Shown: positions 54,603 to 63,790 of the stretch, piece by piece
Numbering within the stretch: the first letter of the stretch is position 1
Layout of the letters: every line of letters starts with the position of its first letter
Source of the DNA: Mesorhizobium intechi
Lineage (GTDB): Bacteria; Pseudomonadota; Alphaproteobacteria; Rhizobiales; Rhizobiaceae
Assembly: GCF_002879535.1 (NCBI RefSeq)
Contig: NZ_PNOT02000107.1
Span: 1 to 64,000, forward strand
Length of the DNA stretch: 64,000 nt
Direction: 5' to 3'
Program-made: the position numbers and the translations under genes
Notes under the pieces: generated by a model
The model's database searches: none
What the model was told of the DNA's origin: nothing
The model's input: only the letters and a program-made list of their open reading frames with translations

Positions 54603-54790
54603 CATTCGCGGGCTGTCGCACTGTGATCGTGTTCGGGCTTGACGCCCGCACATATGTTCTTTAACGAGAAAAAACATCTTTATCAGTGAACTGGCTGCGA
54701 CACAGGCCGCACAATCGAGCCTGACTGGCACATGACGCCTCGGCCGGCCGCCGATAAAGGCAGTTGACCCAAGCAGGCGAGGAAAAAGGC

Positions 54791-55522
54791 ATGGCGGATC
54801 TGGCAGGCAAGGTCGTTGTCATCACGGCGGCGGCGCAAGGCATCGGCAAGGCGAGCGCGCTGGCCTTCGCCAAGACTGGAGCCACCGTCCACGCCACCGA
54901 CATCAACGAGACGCTTCTCGCCGAACTCGCCAAGACGCCTGGAATCAAGACCCGCAAGTTGGATGTGCTCAACGACGAGGCGGTCAACACCGCCTTCGCC
55001 GAGATCGGCCGCGTCGACGTGCTGTTCAACTGCGCCGGCTTCGTCCATTCCGGCTCGATCCTGGAGATGAAGGATGGCGATCTCGATTTCGCCTTCAACC
55101 TCAATGTCCGCGCCATGATCCGCACCATCAGGGCCGTGCTGCCCGGCATGCTGGAGCGCGGCGACGGATCGATCGTCAACATGTCTTCCGTTGCCGGCGC
55201 CGGCAAAGGCGTGCCGAACCGCTTTGCCTATGGCGTCACCAAGGCCGCTGTCATCGGCCTGACCAAGGCGATTGCCGCCGACTATGTCGGCAAGGGCATA
55301 CGCTGCAACGCCATCTGCCCAGGCACCGTCGAGAGCCCGTCGCTGCAGGACCGCATGCACGCGCAAGGCGATTATGAGGCGGCCCGCGCCGCCTTCATCG
55401 CGCGCCAGCCGATGGGCCGGCTCGGCACGCCGGAGGAAATCGCCGATCTCGCCGTCTACCTGGCCGGCGCGACCTATACGTCCGGGCAGGCCTATAATAT
55501 CGACGGCGGCTGGTCGATCTGA
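54791..55522 (+). CDS. SDR, probable 2-keto-3-deoxy-L-fuconate dehydrogenase
   Basis: 243-residue SDR: TAAAQGIGKASALAFA cofactor motif, NCAGFVHSGSILEM, catalytic SSVAGAGKGVPNRFAYGVTK with YxxxK, and NAICPGTVESPSLQDRM. The FNCAGFVH and CPGTVESPSL segments resemble dehydrogenases of the non-phosphorylative L-fucose pathway (and BDH2/DHRS6). It precedes a fumarylacetoacetase-family hydrolase, which fits the next step. Start at 54791 with GAGGAAAAAGGC before it. Confidence 0.82.
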   Translation: MADLAGKVVVITAAAQGIGKASALAFAKTGATVHATDINETLLAELAKTPGIKTRKLDVLNDEAVNTAFAEIGRVDVLFNCAGFVHSGSILEMKDGDLDFAFNLNVRAMIRTIRAVLPGMLERGDGSIVNMSSVAGAGKGVPNRFAYGVTKAAVIGLTKAIAADYVGKGIRCNAICPGTVESPSLQDRMHAQGDYEAARAAFIARQPMGRLGTPEEIADLAVYLAGATYTSGQAYNIDGGWSI

Positions 55523-55712
55523 GATCGGGCCGCGCGCTAACGTTTGCCGGATCGGGAAGTCTGAAAATCCAGGGTGCCGGAACGCCCAACAGCTGTCCGT
55601 GCTTGCCCGGGAAGAGGTCGATGGGTACGGTCCGCCCGGCTGCTCGGGGAGCCATCGCCTCGGGGAGAGATTTTGCAAAAGGCCGCGAGGCCGCAACCAG
55701 GAGAAGGATTAG

Positions 55713-56558
55713 ATGAAACTGCTGCGCTACGGCGAGGCGGGGAGCGAACGCCCCGGCCTGCTCGATGCGGATGGAACGATCCGCGATCTCTCCGCCCATG
55801 TCACCGACATTGCCGGCACCACGCTTCATCCGGCCTCGCTGGAGATGCTGGGCAAGCTTGACGCGAAGTCGCTGCCGGCGGTTTCCGGCAAGCCTCGCCT
55901 CGGCCCCTGCGTCGCCGGCACCGGGAAATTCATCTGCATCGGCCTCAACTACTCCGACCACGCCGCCGAAACCGGCGCCACCGTGCCGCCGGAGCCGATC
56001 ATCTTCATGAAGGCAAGCTCGGCGATCGTCGGTCCCGATGACGACGTGCTGATCCCGCGCGGCTCTCAAAAGACCGACTGGGAAGTCGAGCTCGCCGTGG
56101 TTATCGGCAAGACGGCGAAATATGTCAGCGAAGCCGATGCGCTCGACTATGTCGCCGGCTATGCCGTTGCGCATGACGTGTCCGAGCGCGCCTTCCAGGC
56201 CGAACGCCAGGGCCAGTGGACCAAGGGCAAGAGCTGCGACACGTTCGGCCCGACCGGCCCGTGGCTGGTGACTAAGGACGAAGTCGCCGATCCGCAGAAC
56301 CTGAAGATGTGGCTGACCGTCAACGGCAAGACCATGCAGAACGGCTCTACCAAGACCATGGTCTACGGCGTCAAATATCTGGTGTCCTATCTCAGCCAGT
56401 TCATGTCGCTGCACCCTGGCGACATCATCTCGACAGGTACCCCGCCCGGTGTTGGCCTCGGCATGAAGCCGCCGGTGTTCCTCAAGGCCGGCGACGTGGT
56501 GGAACTGGGCATCGAGGGCCTCGGCCAGCAGAAGCAGACGTTCAAGGCTGATTTGTAG
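55713..56558 (+). CDS. Fumarylacetoacetase-family hydrolase, probable 2,4-diketo-3-deoxy-L-fuconate hydrolase
   Basis: 281 residues. FAH fold with metal-binding acidic residues in DWEVELAVVIG and KSCDTFGPTGPWLVT, plus the N-terminal KFICIGLNYSDHAAETG and ISTGTPPGVGLGMKPP. Enzymes of this type split 2,4-diketo acids into pyruvate and a hydroxy acid; some are annotated as ureidoglycolate lyase. AGGAGAAGG precedes the ATG. It follows the SDR by 190 bases; upstream pathway enzymes are not in the window. Confidence 0.85.
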   Translation: MKLLRYGEAGSERPGLLDADGTIRDLSAHVTDIAGTTLHPASLEMLGKLDAKSLPAVSGKPRLGPCVAGTGKFICIGLNYSDHAAETGATVPPEPIIFMKASSAIVGPDDDVLIPRGSQKTDWEVELAVVIGKTAKYVSEADALDYVAGYAVAHDVSERAFQAERQGQWTKGKSCDTFGPTGPWLVTKDEVADPQNLKMWLTVNGKTMQNGSTKTMVYGVKYLVSYLSQFMSLHPGDIISTGTPPGVGLGMKPPVFLKAGDVVELGIEGLGQQKQTFKADL

Positions 56559-56567
56559 GCGGCGGCT

Positions 56568-56722
56568 CCTTACCTTGTCCCCTTGCGGGAGAAGGTGGCC
56601 TCGCGAAGCGAGGTCGGATGAGGGGTGCTCCAGGGAACGCCGACGTCTCACTTCGCTGAGCACCCCCCATCCGTCTCGGCGCTAACGCGCCGATCCACCT
56701 TCCCCCACAAGGGGGGAAGGGA
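56568..56722. repeat. Long imperfect intergenic palindrome
   Basis: 155-base element folding back on itself: AAGGTGG (56592-56598) with CCACCTT (56695-56701), and CGGATGAGGGGTGCTC (56615-56630) with GAGCACCCCCCATCCG (56658-56673), plus small side hairpins (CCTCGCGAAGCGAGG, TCGGCGCTAACGCGCCGA). It fills the space between two convergent genes. From memory such elements recur in Mesorhizobium genomes. Confidence 0.75.
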
Positions 56723-56737
56723 GAGCGCGGTCCCGCG

Positions 56738-57736
<999 letters not shown>

Positions 57737-57752
57737 AATATTGTTCCTAGCT

Positions 57753-58808
57753 TTAGAGTTTGACGGCTGCGCCGCTGCGCACGCTCTCGTCGGCGGCAAG
57801 GCAGACGGCGAGCGACTTCACCGCGTCGTCCATGTGGCGGGTGAGATCCAGATCCTCGCGGATCGCCTTCAGCACGAAGGCCTGTTCGAGGTCGCAGAGG
57901 TCCTGGTGGCCGGGTTCGCCCGCCATCGACAGCATTTCGTCTTGCTTGGCGAATTTTCCGTCGGGACCGGTCGCCGCACTGTGCAGGCGGATGGTCGAGG
58001 TCTTGGTGTGGGTATCGATGTCATCCGACTTCACACCTTCCTTCATGACGATCGACACGCAGCCATTCGGCGAGATGACGTCCTTCACGAAGAAGGCGGT
58101 TTCGGAAATCATCGGACCCCAGCCGGCCTCATACCAACCGACCGAACCGTCATCGAACAGCACCTGCAGGTGGCCGTAATTGTACATTGCCGGCGCCACC
58201 TCCTGCGTCAGCCGCAGTCCCATGCCGCGCACCTCCACCGGCTTCGCGTCGGTGATCTGCAGCATGACGTCGAGGTAGTGCACGCCGCAGTCGACGATCG
58301 GCGATGTCGTCCGCATCAATTGCTTGTGCGTCTCCCAGGTATCGCCTGATGATTGCTGGTTGAGGTTCATGCGGAAGACATAGGGACCGCCGAGCTTGCG
58401 CGCCTCGGCGATCAGCCTGATCCAGGACGGATGGTGGCGCAAGATATAGCCGATCACCAGCTTCCTGCCGTTGGCCTTGGCGGCCGCGACCACGCGTTCT
58501 GCATCAGCCACCGTCGTTGCCAGCGGCTTCTCGACGAAGACGTGGCAACCGGCCTCGAACGCCTTCACGGCGTAGTCGGCATGGCTGTCGGAATAGGTGG
58601 CGATGCAGGCGACATCGGGCTTTTCCTCGCGCAGCGCCTCGTCGAAGGAGCGCCTGATGCCATAGCCCGCCAGCCCGTCCGGCAGCGGCACGTCGGAGCG
58701 GTTGACGAGGGCCGCGATCTCGAAGCCCGGATTGGTATGATAGGCCAGCGCATGGCTGCGGCCCATATTGCCGAGCCCGGCGACGACGACGCGAAGGGAT
58801 TGGACCAT
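57753..58808 (-). CDS. Gfo/Idh/MocA-family oxidoreductase
   Basis: 351 residues. Rossmann [17 protein letters not shown], the family motif [17 protein letters not shown] with EKP lysine, and the substrate region [15 protein letters not shown] with DxGxH. NAD(P)-dependent oxidation of a sugar or sugar derivative; the substrate is unknown but should be what the surrounding transporter brings in. It follows a small hypothetical gene by six bases. Confidence 0.9.
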   Translation of the reverse strand: MVQSLRVVVAGLGNMGRSHALAYHTNPGFEIAALVNRSDVPLPDGLAGYGIRRSFDEALREEKPDVACIATYSDSHADYAVKAFEAGCHVFVEKPLATTVADAERVVAAAKANGRKLVIGYILRHHPSWIRLIAEARKLGGPYVFRMNLNQQSSGDTWETHKQLMRTTSPIVDCGVHYLDVMLQITDAKPVEVRGMGLRLTQEVAPAMYNYGHLQVLFDDGSVGWYEAGWGPMISETAFFVKDVISPNGCVSIVMKEGVKSDDIDTHTKTSTIRLHSAATGPDGKFAKQDEMLSMAGEPGHQDLCDLEQAFVLKAIREDLDLTRHMDDAVKSLAVCLAADESVRSGAAVKL

Positions 58809-58814
58809 TTCAAT

Positions 58815-59276
58815 CTACTTTTCTTGCCTGCGGGCCGCGAGAGCCACCCTCACATTCGGCCCCTTTTCATCGGCGGTCTGCAGAGCAGCCTCTTCGCTTT
58901 CGCAACGCGCCAGAAGTCCGAAACCGTATGTTTCGATACCCTCTTTGATCAGCGAATATCTCCGGTCATCCGGGATCGAACGATCCAGATTGAGCGCCTC
59001 CTCGAATGCCTTGGATTGCTCGTCGCTCATCAGAGAGTCGAGCCGCCAGATGATGTGGCATTTGTATTCCTTCGGCCGGCGCTCCGGACCAAGCCGCCTG
59101 AACCAGACAGCGGCGTTGATATAGAATTGCGGCCCCCAGGAAGATTTCTGAAGGTTCAGCAAGCAGATCGTCTCCGGCCATTCCCTGTAGAAATTCGTGG
59201 CGCGAACGCCTCGAAATCCATAGCGGCTCGCTGTCTCGACAAGCGCCTGCACGATAATCTTTCGGCCGTCGCTCAC
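58815..59276 (-). CDS. DUF4304-like protein inside the sugar ABC operon
   Basis: 153 residues starting at a GTG that overlaps the stop codon of the upstream permease (GTGA). No signal peptide. FRGVRATNFYREWPETICLL, LQKSSWGPQFYINAAVWF and SIPDDRRYSLIKEGIETYGF resemble DUF4304 proteins of unknown function. Its tight coupling shows it is expressed with the transporter, but it does not look like a transport or sugar enzyme; low confidence in the family. Confidence 0.65.
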   Translation of the reverse strand: MSDGRKIIVQALVETASRYGFRGVRATNFYREWPETICLLNLQKSSWGPQFYINAAVWFRRLGPERRPKEYKCHIIWRLDSLMSDEQSKAFEEALNLDRSIPDDRRYSLIKEGIETYGFGLLARCESEEAALQTADEKGPNVRVALAARRQEK

Positions 59277-60112
59277 TTGACGGCTCCCGACGTGATGCCG
59301 CGGATCAGCTGGCGCGAGAAGATGACGTAGAGGATCAGCACAGGCATGATCGCCAGCGAGAGTGCTGCCAGGATGGCGTTCCAGTTGGTGACGAACTGAC
59401 CGAGGAAGAGCTGCGCGCCGAGCGTCACCGTCTTGGTCTCCTCCGACGGCGCCAGGATCAGCGGGAACCACAGATCATTCCAGATCGGGATCATGGTGAA
59501 GACGGCGACCGTCGCCATCGATGGCCGCACCAGCGGCAGCACCAGCCGGAAGAAGATGGTGTATTCCGACAGGCCGTCGATGCGGCCAGCATTCTTGAGA
59601 TCGTCGGATACCTGCTTCATGAATTCCGACAGGATGAAGACGGCCAGCGGCAGGCCTTGCGCGGTGTAGACCAGGATCAGCGCCGTCAGCGTGTTGACCA
59701 GCCCGCTCGCCACCATCAATTGCAGGATGGCGACGGTGCCCAGCCGGATCGGGATCATGATGCCGAGCGCGAGATAGAGCCCCATCAGCGAATTGCCGCG
59801 GAAGCGGTATTCCGACAGCGCGAAGGCCGCCATGGCGCCGAACAGCAGCACGAAGAACAGCGAGGCGACAGTGACGACAAGGCTGTTTTGGAAGTAGTGG
59901 ATGAAGTCGCCCTGGCCGATCACCGTGGTGTAGCCGATCAGGTCGAATGTCTTCGGCGTCGGCGGCGTCAGCGGCGCGCCGAAGATGCCGGCGCGGGACT
60001 TGAACGAGTTCATGATGACCAGGATCACCGGAAACAGCGCGATCGCGGTGTAGGTCAACAGGATCGCGTGGGCGCCGATGGTGCGGGGCAGCGAACGGGT
60101 GGCGGTGCTCAT
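59273..60112 (-). CDS. Sugar ABC transporter permease (MalG type)
   Basis: 279 residues, six helices. Family coupling motif EFMKQVSDDLKNAGRIDGLS (EAA loop). N-terminal ILLTYTAIALFPVILVIMNS. It overlaps the DUF4304-like gene and follows the MalF-type gene by nine bases. Forms the channel with that protein. Confidence 0.92.
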   Translation of the reverse strand: MSTATRSLPRTIGAHAILLTYTAIALFPVILVIMNSFKSRAGIFGAPLTPPTPKTFDLIGYTTVIGQGDFIHYFQNSLVVTVASLFFVLLFGAMAAFALSEYRFRGNSLMGLYLALGIMIPIRLGTVAILQLMVASGLVNTLTALILVYTAQGLPLAVFILSEFMKQVSDDLKNAGRIDGLSEYTIFFRLVLPLVRPSMATVAVFTMIPIWNDLWFPLILAPSEETKTVTLGAQLFLGQFVTNWNAILAALSLAIMPVLILYVIFSRQLIRGITSGAVK

Positions 60113-60121
60113 CTCTTGCCC

Positions 60122-61051
60122 TCAGAACTGGTAGCGACGCAGGCGCGTCTGGACGAGGAAGAGGTAGACGCAGACGCCGCCGAGGATGATCAGGAACATC
60201 ATCGTGGCGATGGCCGCGCCCATATTGGGATCGCCGACCTGCAGCTGGAAGCCGAAGAAGGCGCGATAAAGGAAGGTGCCGAGAATATCGGTCGAATAGT
60301 TCGGCCCGGCGAGCGCGCCCTGCGCGGTGTAGATCAGGTCGAAGGCGTTGAAATTGCCGACGAAGGTGAGGATGGAGATGATGCCGATCGACGGCAGGAT
60401 CAGCGGCAGTTTGATCTTCCAGAACTGCGACAGGCCGGTTATGCCGTCGCATTCGGCGGCCTCGATCACCTCGTCGGGGATCGACAGGAGTGCAGCGTAG
60501 ATCAGCATCATCGGGATACCGACGAACTGCCAGACCGAGATCAGGCTGAGCGCGGTAAGCGCGTATTCTTCCTTGCCGAGCCACGGCGTGAACAGGCTTT
60601 TCAGGCCAACCAGGTCCATCATGTGCGGCGCCACGCCCCAGAGGGGCGAGAGGATCAGCTTCCAGGCGAAGCCGACGATGACGAAGGACAGGATGGTCGG
60701 CACGAAGATCGCCGTGCGGTAGAAGGCCGCGAATCTAAGCCTCGGGCTGGACAGGAGGGCTGCCAGCATGACGCCGATCGGGTTCTGCACCAGCATATGG
60801 ATGATGAAGAACCAGACGTTGTTGCGCAGCGCGTTCCAGAAATTCACCGACCAGTTGGGGTCGCCGAACAGGGTGCGGAAATTGTCCAGTCCGACAAAGA
60901 CCTGGTGCTGCTCGATGTTGCGGAACAGCGACAGCTGCAGCGTACCGGCGAGCGGCAGGATCATGATTGCCGTATAGACGAGCACGGCCGGCGCCAGGAA
61001 GATGGCGATATGCCAGCGGAACGGTCTTTTCGGTCGGATATCTGCGGCCAT
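60122..61051 (-). CDS. Sugar ABC transporter permease (MalF type)
   Basis: 309 residues, six helices. EAA-loop sequence SIPDEVIEAAECDGITGLSQ and the family SLFRNIEQHQVFVGLDNFRT near the N-terminus. ATG 61051 chosen; the frame is open to 61225. A 235-base gap with a stem-loop separates it from the binding-protein gene. Confidence 0.92.
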   Translation of the reverse strand: MAADIRPKRPFRWHIAIFLAPAVLVYTAIMILPLAGTLQLSLFRNIEQHQVFVGLDNFRTLFGDPNWSVNFWNALRNNVWFFIIHMLVQNPIGVMLAALLSSPRLRFAAFYRTAIFVPTILSFVIVGFAWKLILSPLWGVAPHMMDLVGLKSLFTPWLGKEEYALTALSLISVWQFVGIPMMLIYAALLSIPDEVIEAAECDGITGLSQFWKIKLPLILPSIGIISILTFVGNFNAFDLIYTAQGALAGPNYSTDILGTFLYRAFFGFQLQVGDPNMGAAIATMMFLIILGGVCVYLFLVQTRLRRYQF

Positions 61052-61240
61052 GAGTTCGGTTCCCGCCGTCTCTCGGTTCCAGACGATGTTGTTGCTAGAT
61101 GATGCCTCGATGCTCGGCCCAGACATCCTTGCCGGTGCGGCAAGAACGGAGGCCTGCGACTGGTCAGCTAGCCTTCCCCAAGACGAGCAAGGGTAAGGCC
61201 ACGAGGCGGCGCCGACAATCGCCATCTGAACGGGGTATTC

Positions 61241-61272
61241 GGAACCGGCCAGGCATGCGCCCGGCCGGCTCC
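61241..61272. other. Stem-loop between binding-protein and permease genes
   Basis: GGAACCGGCC (61241-61250) can pair with GGCCGGCTCC (61263-61272) around a 12-base loop, one wobble pair. No T-run follows on the minus strand. Such hairpins after a binding-protein gene often stabilise its mRNA so it is made in excess over the permeases. Confidence 0.5.
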
Positions 61273-61285
61273 GTTGCCTGAGCTG

Positions 61286-62545
61286 TTACTTCGCCGGCTT
61301 ATACCAGCTGTCGAGACCGGTCTGCAGCTTCTTGGCCGCGGCTTCCGGCGTGTCGGTGCCGTTGATAACGTTGGCCGATTCAACCCAGGTCTCGTTTTCG
61401 AGGTTCGGCGTGCCGCGCGACAGGATCTGGTAGGTCGAGCGGATCGTCGACTTGCATTTGCCGCGCCAGGAGACGAATTCCTGCGCCAGCGGGTCCGCCA
61501 TCTTCACCGGCGAGGAGTTCAGGCTGAAGAAGCCCGGCAGCGCGTTGGCGTAGATGGTGGCGAAGTCAGGCGAGGCCACCCAGGACAGGAAGGTCTTGGC
61601 GGCGTCGGCATGCTTTGAGGCGGCATTCAGGCCCATGCCGATATCGGTATGGTCGGAGATGTAGCAGGTGTCGCCGGCCTTCTCGACCGGCGGCGGGAAG
61701 GCGCCCATCTTGAACTGGGCCTGGGTGTTGAACAGGCCGATTTCCCACGAGCCGGCCGGGTAGATGGCGGCGCGGCCGAGCGTGAACAGGTTCTGGCTGT
61801 CCGGATAGGTCTGCGCCTCGAAGCCGTCGCCGAGATATGGCTTCCACTTGGCCAGTTCCTCATAGGGAGCGACCCAGTCCTTGTCGGTGAGCTTCTGCGT
61901 GCCCTTGATCAGCGCAGCGCGGCCGTCCTCGCCCTTCCAGTAGTTGGGGCCGATGTTCTGGTAGCCCATGGTCGCGGCTTCCCAGAGGTCCTTGGTGCCC
62001 ATCGCCATCGGGATGTAGGTGCCGTCGGCCTTGATCTTGTCGAGCGCGGCGAAGAACTCGTCGCGGGTCGTCGGCACCTTGATGCCGAGCTTGTCGAAGG
62101 CATCCTTGTTGTAGATGAAGCCGTGGATGACGGACGCCATCGGCACGCAGAAGCTCGCCTTGCCGTCATCGGTCTGCCAGGCGGATTTGGCGACGGGCGA
62201 GAAGTTCTCCATGCCGGGCAGCGCCGAGAGATCGGCGAGGTTGCCCTTCTTGTAGAGTTCAAGCGACTTGTCGAAGGGGCGGCAGGTGATCAGGTCGCCA
62301 GCCGAGCCGGCGGCGAGCTTGGCGCCAAGGGCGGCGTCATATTCGGTCGGCGCCGATGGCGCGAACACCACCTTGATGCCGGGATTCTTGGCTTCGAAGG
62401 CCGGGATCAACTTGTCCTTCCAGATGGCAAGGTCGTCGCCGCGCCAGCTTTCGATGTTGAGCGTTACGTCCTCGGCGTGAGCCAACCCGGCCGAGCCGAG
62501 AATGCTGGTGCCCAGAAGCAGTGCCGTCAGTAATTTCGTTGTCAT
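61286..62545 (-). CDS. Sugar-binding protein of the ABC transporter (SBP_bac_1)
   Basis: 419 residues with signal peptide (about 1-24, LAHAE) and family 1 fold: VTLNIESWRGDDLAIWKDKL, PGIKVVFAPSAPTEYDAALG, ALDKIKADGTYIPMAMGTKD. Four cysteines could form disulfides (TCRPF, FCVPM, TCYIS, GKCKS). Context with murQ and an N-acetylglucosamine-type kinase suggests an amino sugar as ligand. GGGAGACTGAGC precedes the ATG. Confidence 0.92.
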   Translation of the reverse strand: MTTKLLTALLLGTSILGSAGLAHAEDVTLNIESWRGDDLAIWKDKLIPAFEAKNPGIKVVFAPSAPTEYDAALGAKLAAGSAGDLITCRPFDKSLELYKKGNLADLSALPGMENFSPVAKSAWQTDDGKASFCVPMASVIHGFIYNKDAFDKLGIKVPTTRDEFFAALDKIKADGTYIPMAMGTKDLWEAATMGYQNIGPNYWKGEDGRAALIKGTQKLTDKDWVAPYEELAKWKPYLGDGFEAQTYPDSQNLFTLGRAAIYPAGSWEIGLFNTQAQFKMGAFPPPVEKAGDTCYISDHTDIGMGLNAASKHADAAKTFLSWVASPDFATIYANALPGFFSLNSSPVKMADPLAQEFVSWRGKCKSTIRSTYQILSRGTPNLENETWVESANVINGTDTPEAAAKKLQTGLDSWYKPAK

Positions 62546-62662
62546 GCTCAGTCTCCCTGTTGACCTTTTTCAGGTTCGGTTTTGATGAGAACAGAGGCTT
62601 TTGACCCCTTGCTCCCCTCGCAAGCCCGTTTCGTCCCGATGGAAATCGGGATGAAATAGGCC

Positions 62663-63592
62663 CTACTTCCTTGTTCGAGCATGATCTTTTCCGGGATCAT
62701 GCTCGAGCCTGGAAAGGGCTGGCCGCAGCTTCTGGCCGGCCTCTTCCAGTATCTTGTGCGCCGCATCGGCGCTGTCGGCGCCGGCGGCGAGCAGAATGGC
62801 GGTCTTGACCGCGCCGCCGCTCTTTTCGAGCAGCCGGGCGGCTTCGTCCCTGTCGCGCCCGCTGATGGCGGCGACGATGCGCGCGGCGCGGTCGCGCAGC
62901 TTTATGTTGTCGGCCGTGAGATTGACCATGTAGCCATCATGGACATGGCCGAGATGGACGGCGGTCAGCGTCGACAGCATGTTGAGCGCGATCTTCTGCG
63001 CGGTGCCGGCGCCCATGCGCGTCGAGCCGGCGATCACTTCCGGCGGCGTTTCGAGCAGGATGGCGATTTCCGCCTGACGAAGCAGGGCCGAGTCCCGATT
63101 GTTGGCAATGCCGATGGTGGCCGCACCCCGGCTGGCAGCTTCCTCGATGGCGCGCACCGCATAGGGCGTGGTGCCACTGGCGGAAAGGGCGATCAGGCAA
63201 TCGCCCGCGCCGATGCCGGCCTTGGCGACCGCCACCGCGGCTTCCTCCGTATCGTCCTCTGGGCCGCCGGCCAGCGTCTTGAAGGCCTCGTCGCCGCCGG
63301 CGATCAGGATGGCAATACGGTCGCGCCGGATGCCGAACGTGCCGGGAAGTTCCAGGGCGTCGGCCAGCGCCATCAGGCCGGAACTGCCGGCCGCGGCATA
63401 GGCAAGCTTGCCGCCACCGCTCAGTCGCCCGGCGATGATCTCGGCTGCCTTGGCGATGGCGGGGATGGCGTTGCGGACCGCCTTTGCGGCTTCGATCTGC
63501 GCATCGGCCAGCGAAACAAGGATGGCTTCCGGGGCCTGGATATCCAGCCCCTCGGCATTTCTGTGAAGCGCTTCGGTGCGCGTTTCAGCCAT
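62663..63592 (-). CDS. murQ: N-acetylmuramic acid 6-phosphate etherase
   Basis: 309-residue MurQ. It cleaves the lactyl ether of MurNAc-6-phosphate to GlcNAc-6-phosphate and D-lactate in cell-wall recycling. SIS fold with GGKLAYAAAGSSGLMALADA, IALSASGTTPYAVRAIEEAA and the family block STRMGAGTAQKIALNMLSTL. CGGAGGAACG precedes the ATG at 63592. The last about 14 codons run through a palindromic repeat (62676-62705), so the C-terminus looks replaced. First gene of the murQ-SBP-permease-permease-DUF4304-Gfo-ugpC row. Confidence 0.93.
   Translation of the reverse strand: MAETRTEALHRNAEGLDIQAPEAILVSLADAQIEAAKAVRNAIPAIAKAAEIIAGRLSGGGKLAYAAAGSSGLMALADALELPGTFGIRRDRIAILIAGGDEAFKTLAGGPEDDTEEAAVAVAKAGIGAGDCLIALSASGTTPYAVRAIEEAASRGAATIGIANNRDSALLRQAEIAILLETPPEVIAGSTRMGAGTAQKIALNMLSTLTAVHLGHVHDGYMVNLTADNIKLRDRAARIVAAISGRDRDEAARLLEKSGGAVKTAILLAAGADSADAAHKILEEAGQKLRPALSRLEHDPGKDHARTRK
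62676..62705. repeat. Perfect palindrome inside the 3' end of murQ
   Basis: CGAGCATGATC (62676-62686), eight-base loop, GATCATGCTCG (62695-62705): eleven-base perfect arms. The GAGCATGATC..TTTTCC core is, from memory, a common intergenic repeat of this genus. Here it is translated as the end of murQ. Confidence 0.75.
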
Positions 63593-63615
63593 CAGCGTTC
63601 CTCCGATACCGGAAC

Positions 63616-63633
63616 AATACCAAAAAAATACCA
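63616..63633 (-). promoter_or_regulatory. TGGTATT box pair on the murQ side
   Basis: Two boxes TGGTATT on the minus strand (63633-63627 and 63622-63616), spaced 11 bases, 24-41 bases before the murQ ATG. Mirror image of the pair at 63751-63768. Typical half-site of GntR-type amino-sugar regulators. Confidence 0.55.
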
Positions 63634-63750
63634 CTTGTCCACACGCATTAACGAAATCGCGGACAGGAAATCGCTGAGCCGACGAAAAATGCAGGGCTTT
63701 CAGTAGAATACGGCTTAATCTTTTTGAAACGGAAATTAACCCTTGGCTAT

Positions 63751-63768
63751 TGGTATTTTATTGGTATT
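63751..63768 (+). promoter_or_regulatory. TGGTATT box pair on the kinase side
   Basis: TGGTATT at 63751-63757 and 63762-63768, again 11 bases apart, 22-40 bases before the kinase GTG. With the minus-strand pair it brackets the divergent promoters, suggesting one regulator controls both units. Confidence 0.55.
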
Positions 63769-63790
63769 ATCCGCCCGGAGGAGAAATCGC

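Noticed and set aside
54640-54690. Inverted repeat ATGTT..AACAT before the SDR gene as an operator
   Set aside because: Only five-base arms in an AT-rich stretch; too weak to list as a site.
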